Positions 1 through 5,567 of a DNA stretch of 18,236 bases are shown here, piece after piece. Both the position numbers and the translations under genes were made by a program. The stretch comes from an uncultured Eubacteriales bacterium (GTDB lineage Bacteria; Bacillota; Clostridia; Oscillospirales; UBA644). A model generated the notes under the pieces. That model was not told the origin of the DNA. It saw nothing but the letters and a program-made list of their open reading frames with translations, and searched no databases. The number at the start of each line of letters is the position of its first letter. The first letter of the stretch is position 1. The DNA is taken from positions 1-18,236 of the forward strand of contig CAKSQP010000025.1 of NCBI GenBank assembly GCA_934486965.1, written 5' to 3'.

Positions 1-2
1 GC

Positions 3-800
3 TCGGCGTGGGTCGCAACAAGCGCATACTTCATCGGTATGGCAGCGATCATTATTTCCGGTATCATGCTTAAGAAGACCAAGATGTTCGCCGGTGACCC
101 CGCTCCGTTCGTTATGGAACTTCCCGCATATCACTGGCCGACAGTCGGCAACGTTCTCCGCAGCATGTGGGAGCGCGGCTGGTCCTTTATCAAGAAAGCC
201 GGCACGATAATCCTTCTTTCGACTATCGTCGTCTGGTTCACCACTTACTTCGGATTTGTAGACGGACAGTTCACAATGCTTTCCGAAGATCAGATCGACA
301 GTTCTATCCTTGCAACGATAGGTAACGCTATCGCATGGATCTTTGCTCCTCTCGGCTGGGGCAACTGGCAGGCAACCGTCGCTTCCATCACCGGTCTTGT
401 TGCAAAAGAAAACATCGTCGGTACAATGGGTATCCTTTACGGCGGCGGAGACGGAACCGTTTATGCGAATATCGCGTCGGCATTTGCCGAAACGGCAAGC
501 GGAGTTGCGGCTATCAGCGGCTTCTCGTTCCTTGTCTTCAACCTTCTCTGCGCTCCCTGTTTTGCGGCTATCGGCGCTATCAAGCGTGAAATGAACAACG
601 CGAAATGGACATGGTTCGCAATCGGTTATCAGTGCATATTCGCTTATGTGATCGCTCTTATGATCAACCAGTTCGGTCTTGTTTTCACCGGTCATATCAA
701 CGTAATCGGATTTATCGCAGCCGTTGTTCTTCTTGCGGGTATCATCTATATGCTCTTCTTCAAGAAGTACAAGGAAGCAAACAAGCTTACCGTAAAATAA
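3..800 (+). CDS. feoB: Ferrous iron transport protein B (FeoB), C-terminal part
   Basis: Inner-membrane ferrous iron permease. The frame is open from the left edge, so the first ATG at 39 is internal and the true start lies outside the window. The 265 visible residues hold the end of the permease domain. The N-terminal GTPase domain is missing because of the window edge, not because of a deletion. Family landmarks include the helix around FIKKAGTIILLSTIVVWF, the segment GNWQATVASITGLVAKE, and the Cys-containing gate motif NLLCAPCFAAIGAIKREM, followed by further membrane segments and a basic tail. In the family the GTPase domain regulates Fe(II) passage through this Cys-lined permease. A small Cys-rich peptide gene follows 16 bases downstream, which is the usual feo order. 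Identification is firm; the N-terminal architecture is unknown. Confidence 0.95.
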   Translation, partial: SAWVATSAYFIGMAAIIISGIMLKKTKMFAGDPAPFVMELPAYHWPTVGNVLRSMWERGWSFIKKAGTIILLSTIVVWFTTYFGFVDGQFTMLSEDQIDSSILATIGNAIAWIFAPLGWGNWQATVASITGLVAKENIVGTMGILYGGGDGTVYANIASAFAETASGVAAISGFSFLVFNLLCAPCFAAIGAIKREMNNAKWTWFAIGYQCIFAYVIALMINQFGLVFTGHINVIGFIAAVVLLAGIIYMLFFKKYKEANKLTVK

Positions 801-816
801 AAAAGGAGGGTAGGAA

Positions 817-987
817 ATGATTGATTTTATAGTAAACAATCTTTCGACAATCCTTATCTCTGCCGTTCTCATCGCTATCATCGCGGCGGTCATAGTCCTT
901 CTCGTTAAAGATAAAAAAGAGGGCAAATCGACCTGCGGCTGCGGCTGCAAAAACTGCGCGATGCGCGGAGAATGTCACAAACACTGA
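817..987 (+). CDS. FeoB-associated Cys-rich membrane peptide
   Basis: A 56-residue protein starting at ATG 817, 6 bases after a strong AAAGGAGGG ribosome site, so translation is probably coupled to feoB. Residues 8-30 form one hydrophobic helix. After a basic KDKKEGK stretch comes a cysteine cluster, TCGCGCKNC, and a further Cys near the C-terminus (GECHKH). This layout, one anchor helix plus CxCxCxxC directly after feoB, matches the FeoB-associated Cys-rich family (PF12669 type), which is common in Firmicutes feo operons. A role as iron-binding accessory or chaperone for FeoB is proposed for such peptides but is inference here. An intrinsic terminator at 1051-1078 closes the operon. Confidence 0.88.
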   Translation: MIDFIVNNLSTILISAVLIAIIAAVIVLLVKDKKEGKSTCGCGCKNCAMRGECHKH

Positions 988-1050
988 TTATTCCCGATCT
1001 TTTAAGTCAGCCATAGGATCTTGAAGGATCACCAAAAATCTCCATACAGA

Positions 1051-1078
1051 AAAGTACACCCGCAAGGGTGTACTTTTT
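1051..1078 (+). terminator. Intrinsic terminator of the feo operon
   Basis: An 11-bp perfect stem (AAAGTACACCC pairing with GGGTGTACTTT) with a GCAA tetraloop, running into a T tract. It lies 63 bases after the stop of the Cys-rich feo peptide. The run of A before the stem means it could also work on the minus strand. Confidence 0.88.
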
Positions 1079-1114
1079 GTTTGTCATGGCAATATTACGT
1101 CAGGTCCTCGGTAT

Positions 1115-1151
1115 AAAAAACAGCCCTCGGAACAGTAAATGCCGAGGGCTG
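1115..1151 (-). terminator. Intrinsic terminator of the P-type ATPase operon
   Basis: Read on the minus strand, CAGCCCTCGG pairs with CCGAGGGCTG around an 11-base loop, followed by six T. It sits about 25 bases downstream of the ATPase stop and faces the feo terminator, so the convergent transcripts have separate terminators. Confidence 0.88.
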
Positions 1152-1176
1152 AGATTTATGGATTTTAAGAACCGAT

Positions 1177-3294
1177 TTATTCTTTATGCGAGTTTCCGTC
1201 GGGAAGCATATTATTTTCTTCCCTGAGCAGGTTTGTCATACTTTTAACGCTTATTCCGAGGGTCGAGGCGTTGTGCAGGAGCGCCGAAAATGTCGGCTGA
1301 AGTATTCCCGTGACGCCGCCCGCAATAAGCATAAGGTTAAAGCCAACGATAAAACGGTAGTTCCTGTTTATCCGTTTCATCAGTTCGACAGCCAGCAACC
1401 TTAACGTCACAAGTCCGAAAAGATCTTCCGACGAAACGGTGATGTCGGCAATTTCTCTTGCTATTGCCGCGCCCGTGTTTATCGCGATCCCCGCGTCCGC
1501 CTCCGAAAGCGCAGGCGCGTCGTTTACGCCGTCGCCTATCATTATAACTTTGCGCCCCGCGGCGTGTTCTCTTTTTACGAATTCCGCTTTGTCTTCGGGC
1601 AGAACTCCCGCGAAATATTCGTCGACGCCGACCTTTTCCGCTACTGCGGCGGCTGTTTTTTCATTGTCGCCCGTCATCATGACGATTCTTTCTATTCCGC
1701 AGGCATGAAGCGCGTCGATTGCCGCTTTTGCTTCTTTTTTGAGCGGGTCGGAAATACATATTACTGCCGCGAGAACGCCCGAAACGGCGAGGTAAAGTTG
1801 AGAATACTCTCCCGATATCGCGGAAAATTTCTCTTCTTCTCCCGCAGGAATTACGCATTTTTCGTCTTCGAAAACGAAATGGTAACTGCCGATAACGACC
1901 TTTCTGTTTTCGACCGTGCTTGAAATTCCGTGCGCGACGACATACTCTACGCTCGAATGATATTCCTCGTGATTGAGTCCTCTTTTTTTAGCCTCTTCGA
2001 CGACGGCGTTCGCGAGCGAATGGGGATAATGCTCTTCGAGACAGGCGGCAAGTCTCAGCATCTCGTCTTCTTCTCTGCCGGCAAACGTGATTATTTCGGC
2101 GGCCGTCGGAACGGCTTTCGTCAGAGTTCCCGTCTTGTCGAAAACAACGGTGTCGGCGTTCGCAACGGCTTCGAGAAATCTGCCGCCTTTTACCGAAATT
2201 CCGTATTTACTGCTTTCTTTCATCGCCGAAATTACGGCTATCGGAATCGAAAGTTTAAGCGCACAGGAGAAATCGACCATAAGGACCGAAAGCGTTTTTG
2301 TTATATTTCCCGTGAAAAGCCATGTAAGGGCTGTCCCTCCGAGAGTATACGGAACGAGCCTGTCGGCAAGCCTTGTCGCCTTGTCTTCCGCAGTCGATTT
2401 CATCTTTTCCGATTCTTCGATCATCTTGACGATACGGTCGTACCGTCCGCCGCCCGAAACTTTTTCGACTTTTATTATACATTCGCCGTCTTCGACGACC
2501 GTTCCCGCGTAAGCGTAACTTCCCGCAGATTTTCTTACGGGCAGGCTTTCTCCCGTCATTGACGCCTGATTTACGGACGCCTCGCCCCCGACGACCTTTC
2601 CGTCAAGGGGAATGACGTTTCCCGTTCTGACGACTCTTTCGTCGCCCTCTTCGATATCTGTTACGGACATCAAAATCTCGGTGCCGTCCGCTTTCAGCCA
2701 TACTTTGTCGGCATTCAGCGCCATTGCTCCCGCAAGGTCGGACACCGATTTCTTTCTCGTCCAGTCTTCAAGCAACTCTCCGAGCCCGAGCATGAACATG
2801 ACAGACCCCGCAGTTCCGAAATCTCCTCTGAAAATCGAGACTCCGACGGCGGTTGCGTCAAGGACCGAGACCGAAAGTTTTCCTTTGAGAAGAGAACTTA
2901 ATCCCTTGCTCAGATATTTTACCGAACGTACGGCGGCGATGACCGAGCGCACGGGCATCGGCAGGAAAAGTTCCGCCGCGAACCTCTTTGCGACCGTAAA
3001 AACGAGTTTGTCTTCGAATTCTCTGTCAAGTTCTCGGGAAGTATGTTCGGGAACAAGACCGAGACTTTCCGCTTTTTCAAAGGAAAAGAAGGACAGCGCC
3101 TTTACGACTTCCGCTTTTCTGTCATTGTGGAAAATTACGGCGTCGCAGGTCCTGTCCATTACTTTGACATCGGAAACTCCGTCGACATTCTTCATGTAAT
3201 ATTCGAGAAGATCCGCCTGCCGCAGCGACATATTTTTTATACACAGATGAACGCGGATCCTGCCGCGCGCATCGTGAAGAATTATACATTTCAT
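1177..3294 (-). CDS. Heavy-metal P1B-like P-type ATPase with atypical FSC motif
   Basis: A 705-residue membrane pump. Residues 1-75 form a small N-terminal domain resembling a metal-binding (HMA-like) fold but without CxxC. The actuator domain carries TGES (247-250). Phosphorylation is at D386 in DKTGT; the nucleotide domain has HYPHSLA (422-428) where many P1B pumps have SEHPLA; TGDN is at 541-544 and GDGVNDAP at 588-594, so the ATPase machinery is intact. In the membrane metal-site helix, where Cu or Zn/Cd pumps read CPC, this protein has F342-S343-C344 followed by ALKLSIP, including a lysine. That argues against a standard Cu or Zn specificity; the substrate cannot be set from sequence. 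The C-terminus carries HNASTL. ATG 3294 follows a CGGAG ribosome site. It lies downstream of the small membrane protein at 3337-3615, behind an intercistronic hairpin. Confidence 0.9.
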   Translation of the reverse strand: MKCIILHDARGRIRVHLCIKNMSLRQADLLEYYMKNVDGVSDVKVMDRTCDAVIFHNDRKAEVVKALSFFSFEKAESLGLVPEHTSRELDREFEDKLVFTVAKRFAAELFLPMPVRSVIAAVRSVKYLSKGLSSLLKGKLSVSVLDATAVGVSIFRGDFGTAGSVMFMLGLGELLEDWTRKKSVSDLAGAMALNADKVWLKADGTEILMSVTDIEEGDERVVRTGNVIPLDGKVVGGEASVNQASMTGESLPVRKSAGSYAYAGTVVEDGECIIKVEKVSGGGRYDRIVKMIEESEKMKSTAEDKATRLADRLVPYTLGGTALTWLFTGNITKTLSVLMVDFSCALKLSIPIAVISAMKESSKYGISVKGGRFLEAVANADTVVFDKTGTLTKAVPTAAEIITFAGREEDEMLRLAACLEEHYPHSLANAVVEEAKKRGLNHEEYHSSVEYVVAHGISSTVENRKVVIGSYHFVFEDEKCVIPAGEEEKFSAISGEYSQLYLAVSGVLAAVICISDPLKKEAKAAIDALHACGIERIVMMTGDNEKTAAAVAEKVGVDEYFAGVLPEDKAEFVKREHAAGRKVIMIGDGVNDAPALSEADAGIAINTGAAIAREIADITVSSEDLFGLVTLRLLAVELMKRINRNYRFIVGFNLMLIAGGVTGILQPTFSALLHNASTLGISVKSMTNLLREENNMLPDGNSHKE

Positions 3295-3310
3295 TGTTTT
3301 CTCCGAAGAA

Positions 3311-3332
3311 AAGAGAGCCTTGCGGCTCTCTT
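3311..3332 (-). terminator. Intercistronic hairpin/attenuator before the ATPase gene
   Basis: On the minus strand AAGAGAGCC, GCAA loop, GGCTCTCTT, then TTC and a T-rich stretch. It begins 4 bases after the stop of the upstream small gene and ends only a few bases before the ATPase ribosome site (CGGAG at 3301-3305). No separate promoter fits between them, so it probably acts as a leaky terminator or RNA-processing stem that lowers ATPase expression relative to the first gene. Confidence 0.6.
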
Positions 3333-3336
3333 CTTT

Positions 3337-3615
3337 TTACTGTTCAGCCTCTGTGCAATCGCAGCAGGAGCAGTCTTCGACGGTCTCGGCTGCCGCGGCT
3401 CTTTTTTCGTTTATTTCTTTAGCGTTGGCAAGGATATCGCCCGCATTTTCCTTTACTGCGGTGACGGTCTTCATAACGTCGTCTTTAGCGCGAAGGACCG
3501 CTGCGGTGGTGTGAGCGTAAACTTTCTTTGCGTCTTTGCTCGAAAGCAATTTAATGCCTGCCGTTCCGAAAAGAACTCCTCCGGCAAAGAGACCTATTTT
3601 ACCCCATGTTTTCAT
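3337..3615 (-). CDS. Small membrane-anchored protein, DUF6110-like, Cys tail
   Basis: A 92-residue protein. Residues 7-24 form one glycine-rich hydrophobic helix. A helical middle contains DAKKVYAHTTAAVLRAKD and a predicted amphipathic stretch to about residue 75. The acidic tail has four cysteines at 82, 84, 85 and 87 (CxCCxC). From memory it resembles the DUF6110 family, often found beside P-type metal ATPases in Clostridia; I could not confirm this by search. ATG 3615 follows a near-perfect GGAGGAGG ribosome site and a consensus sigma-A promoter, and the gene leads the ATPase operon. The Cys tail and the partner suggest metal handling or an accessory to the pump, which is inference. Confidence 0.8.
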   Translation of the reverse strand: MKTWGKIGLFAGGVLFGTAGIKLLSSKDAKKVYAHTTAAVLRAKDDVMKTVTAVKENAGDILANAKEINEKRAAAAETVEDCSCCDCTEAEQ

Positions 3616-3659
3616 TTATAAATACCTCCTCCGAAATCTAAGGTTTTCCTTACGTCCGT

Positions 3660-3688
3660 ATTATAACACCCGATGAAAAAAATGTCAA
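3660..3688 (-). promoter_or_regulatory. Consensus sigma-A promoter of the ATPase operon
   Basis: TTGACA at 3683-3688, a spacer of exactly 17, and TATAAT at 3660-3665 (minus strand). Both hexamers are perfect. The start of transcription would be near 3653, giving a leader of about 38 nt before the ATG at 3615. An imperfect palindrome at 3693-3710 lies just upstream of the -35. Confidence 0.9.
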
Positions 3689-3692
3689 TATT

Positions 3693-3710
3693 CGGAAAGT
3701 TGACTTTTCG
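3693..3710. promoter_or_regulatory. Imperfect palindrome upstream of the ATPase operon promoter
   Basis: CGGAAAGT-TG-ACTTTTCG: 8-base arms with one mismatch and a perfect AAAGT/ACTTT core. It ends 5 bases upstream of the -35 hexamer. The position suits a regulator binding site. The spacer is too short for a good RNA hairpin and no T tract follows, so it is a poor terminator for the collagen-like gene, which ends at 3734. Confidence 0.3.
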
Positions 3711-3733
3711 GTTACTTTTTTCAGTCTGCGGGG

Positions 3734-4720
3734 CTATACTGTCGTCGGCTTTTCGTAAGATACGCCGTATTCGGTCCAGCGGACGGACACCGAGGTCCTT
3801 GCCCCGCTGTTAGAAATAAAGGAATTTATTTCGCAAAGAGACCAGAGTTTCGTCGTCGGATCCTGCTGTCTGATAGTTATTCGGTGCGTTTCCAAAGATC
3901 TTGTATATACAATGTCGTCAAGCACCGTCCTCCCCGAAACGGTGGTATTGTCGAAGGACTGCGCTTCGGGCGAACCCGTGTTGTAGATCGTCGTTCTGCG
4001 AATATCCGTGAGAACGGATACCCCGGTTTCTTTCGGGGCGACGGATATCCGCAGGGTGGTCGACGAGGTGGTCTGATAAGTCAGAACAAGTTCTCCCACG
4101 GGAACGTTTAGAATGCTGTTTGTCGCGGAAATATCGGCACGATATTCGCTGTAAGGCGCAAAAAGATTCGGAGTGGTGATGTCCTGTTCCGAAGTCTTAA
4201 AGTTCAGTTTGTAACTGACAGGCGTGCTTTCCGCAACCGAAATTTCCGGTGTCTCGCCCGTATCACCCTTGAGCCCTTGGATACCCTGTTCTCCTTTTTC
4301 TCCTGTGTCGCCTTTTTCGCCTTGAGGCCCCTGTTCGCCTGTATCACCTTTAGGACCTTGGATACCCTGTTCTCCTTTTTCTCCGCGTTCTCCTTTCGGA
4401 CCTATCGGACCGGGATTTCCCTGTATTCCCTGAAGTCCCATTGCTCCCGTGTCGCCCTTCGGACCGGCGTCCCCGCGGACTCCCTGCGGACCTCTCGGAC
4501 CCATAAGCCCCACAGCCCCTCTCGGTCCTGCGGGTCCCTGACAGCCCGGTTCTCCTTTTATTCCGCGCGGCCCCATCGGTCCCCGTTCGCCTCTTGCGCC
4601 CTGCTCGCCTTTAGGGCCTTCGGGCCCCGTCGGTCCTGTCGGCCCCTGGACCCTTATCAGCCGCCCGTATTCGTCCGACTGACAACAATTTCGCATTCCG
4701 CAATTGTTCGAATAATTCAT
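3734..4720 (-). CDS. Collagen-like Gly-X-Y repeat protein
   Basis: A 328-residue protein in three parts. Residues 1-25 are a short hydrophilic head with three cysteines (7, 12, 13) and no signal peptide. Residues 26-157 are 44 uninterrupted Gly-X-Y triplets, rich in GPK, GEK, GDT and GIQ; one triplet carries a cysteine (GCQ at 59-61). Residues 158-328 form a Ser/Thr-rich, beta-looking C-terminal domain that I do not recognise. It is not obviously the BclA C-terminal domain, but may likewise drive trimerisation. Bacterial proteins of this design form triple-helical stalks, often on spores. Lack of a signal peptide and a possible sigma-K promoter fit a mother-cell-made spore surface protein, which is inference. 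ATG 4720 has an AAGGAGAG ribosome site. No clear terminator follows. Confidence 0.88.
   Translation of the reverse strand: MNYSNNCGMRNCCQSDEYGRLIRVQGPTGPTGPEGPKGEQGARGERGPMGPRGIKGEPGCQGPAGPRGAVGLMGPRGPQGVRGDAGPKGDTGAMGLQGIQGNPGPIGPKGERGEKGEQGIQGPKGDTGEQGPQGEKGDTGEKGEQGIQGLKGDTGETPEISVAESTPVSYKLNFKTSEQDITTPNLFAPYSEYRADISATNSILNVPVGELVLTYQTTSSTTLRISVAPKETGVSVLTDIRRTTIYNTGSPEAQSFDNTTVSGRTVLDDIVYTRSLETHRITIRQQDPTTKLWSLCEINSFISNSGARTSVSVRWTEYGVSYEKPTTV
4275..4384. repeat. Exact 29-bp direct repeat inside the collagen stalk
   Basis: The same 29 bases, starting CCTTGGATACCC, occur at 4275-4303 and 4356-4384, 81 bases (27 codons) apart. Both encode GEKGEQGIQG. Synonymous sites are also identical, which points to a recent in-frame duplication or conversion in the repeat region rather than protein-level selection alone. 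Stalk length may therefore vary between strains. Confidence 0.85.
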
Positions 4721-4750
4721 AACCCGCTCTCCTTATAAAATACTCTTTTT

Positions 4751-4780
4751 TATTATATGCGACAAGCGGAAGATGGGGTT
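4751..4780 (-). promoter_or_regulatory. Candidate sigma-K (or sigma-A-like) promoter of the collagen-like gene
   Basis: On the minus strand AACC (4777-4780), a 16-base spacer, then GCATATAATA (4751-4760). This matches the sigma-K consensus as I recall it, mACm-N16-gCATAnnnTA. The site also contains TATAAT, but the position 17 bases upstream reads AACCCC, a poor sigma-A -35. The inferred leader is about 23 nt and places the ribosome site correctly. Sporulation control is inferred only from the motif. Confidence 0.5.
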
Positions 4781-4807
4781 GAAACCGTGATTTTGCAAGA
4801 TTGTATA

Positions 4808-4949
4808 GAAAAAGACCCCTGCAAACAGAATTCTTATCGCAGGGGTGCCTGACATTTTATTTTCAAATCAGACAATTTACCAAGTGTGCAACGGATTTAT
4901 TTGAACTTTTTAGTAAATGTTGAAATGTAATTGCAGTTTTCTACTTATT
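4808..4949 (-). ncRNA. Possible small RNA with its own promoter and terminator
   Basis: A hairpin (ACCCCTGC pairing with GCAGGGGT, arms 4815-4822 and 4839-4846) is followed on the minus strand by CTTTTTCT, so it is a minus-strand terminator. No minus-strand gene lies close upstream of it. A minus-strand TTGTTT-N17-TATTAT promoter (4979-4984 and 4956-4961) would give a transcript of about 140 nt ending here. The region is AT-rich, so chance promoter matches are likely. The terminator is better supported than the RNA. Confidence 0.25.
4815..4846 (-). terminator. Orphan minus-strand terminator hairpin
   Basis: Eight-bp GC-rich stem with a 16-base loop, then CTTTTTCT on the minus strand. The plus-strand side (GCCTGACATTTTATTTT) is weaker. 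It could end a small RNA or read-through from guaA, or insulate the collagen-like gene from transcription entering from the right. Confidence 0.6.
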
Positions 4950-4960
4950 TATGTTATAAT
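4931..4960 (+). promoter_or_regulatory. Sigma-A promoter for the small AT-rich ORF
   Basis: TTGCAG (4931-4936), an 18-base spacer, then TATAAT (4955-4960). The -10 overlaps the -10 of a minus-strand promoter-like match (TATTAT at 4956-4961), so the two could compete. The leader to the ORF would be about 70 nt. Confidence 0.6.
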
Positions 4961-5040
4961 ATAATCACATAAATGACAAAACAATAGGGGCTTATGTATA
5001 TTAAAACGCAAAAACTTCAAGGAGGAATACAATTAAAGAT

Positions 5041-5304
5041 ATGATGGACAAAGAATCCTTAATCAAAGATATCAATGAGAGGAATATTATTATTCAAAAC
5101 TATCAAATAACCCGTTCGTTAGATAGAGACAACGCGATTAGAAAAATCAAGGAATTAAGAAAGACGGACAACGATATATCGAGAGTCGCAATAATCCAAA
5201 CGGCAATTTCTTCAACGTCACTTTATCAAGCAACTAATGAGCAGATTGTTAATGAATTGATTATACAGAATGCTGTTTTGAAGGCAAAACTGATAGTAAA
5301 ATAA
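5041..5304 (+). CDS. Hypothetical small protein, AT-rich gene
   Basis: An 87-residue hydrophilic, probably helical protein with alternating charged and Ile/Leu/Asn residues; no family recognised, no signal peptide or membrane span. The ribosome site GGAGG at 5021-5025 is 15 bases from ATG 5041, too far for a normal start, and a second ATG follows at 5044. An in-frame ATT at 5032 lies 6 bases after the GGAGG, so ATT initiation (adding three residues, M-K-D) is a possible alternative. Codons such as ATA, ATT and TTA dominate, unlike the GC-richer neighbours, which suggests acquired DNA. A promoter at 4931-4960 and a hairpin at 5512-5543 bracket it. It may be a real small gene of unknown role. 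Confidence 0.5.
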   Translation: MMDKESLIKDINERNIIIQNYQITRSLDRDNAIRKIKELRKTDNDISRVAIIQTAISSTSLYQATNEQIVNELIIQNAVLKAKLIVK

Positions 5305-5511
5305 GAAAAAACACAAATAAAATAATACATAGGAGTTTTTCGGAACTGAAAATATACAAATATCAAATTATCTGTTAATAGCAAAAATATTAAAAATGCC
5401 TTTGTCGGAAAACTAAACGGAAATTGATTTTTTCTCGGATTGAATTTTCCCGAAAATAATCTGAAAACGGCATAAAATATTTCTTGTTGAAATAATTGCC
5501 GCAATTATAAT
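5305..5511. other. AT-rich non-coding stretch
   Basis: About 200 bases between the small ORF and the guaA-side hairpin. I see no convincing ORF, RNA gene or strong promoter. A GGAG at about 5332 has no usable start after it. The base composition matches the small ORF to the left, so both may belong to one foreign or degenerate segment. Confidence 0.4.
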
Positions 5512-5556
5512 AGCCCCGTGCAGAATTTTTACTGCACGGGGCTCTTTTATATTTTT
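5512..5556. terminator. Bidirectional terminator between the small ORF and guaA
   Basis: A 12-bp perfect stem (AGCCCCGTGCAG pairing with CTGCACGGGGCT, arms 5512-5523 and 5532-5543) with an 8-base loop. Plus-strand flank: CTTTTATATTTTT. Minus-strand flank: ATTATAATT. It sits 24 bases after the guaA stop and can serve both converging transcripts. The T tract is better on the plus strand. Confidence 0.8.
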
Positions 5557-5567
5557 GGGAAAAGGTA

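Noticed and set aside
988..1050. GGATC direct repeat after the feo operon
   Set aside because: Only two 5-base copies close together; not significant.
1930..2562. 210-residue plus-strand ORF and others opposite the ATPase gene
   Set aside because: Antisense to a gene with full P-type ATPase motifs; composition (Arg/Phe/Ser-rich) and missing ribosome site mark it as a shadow.
4275..4660. Repeated units that could be read as a CRISPR-like array
   Set aside because: The period follows Gly-X-Y codons within one open frame; no uniform repeats with unique spacers.
5226..5504. 92-residue minus-strand ORF in the AT-rich gap
   Set aside because: No ribosome site; Phe/Ile-rich composition as expected from AT-rich DNA, and it overlaps the plus-strand ORF.
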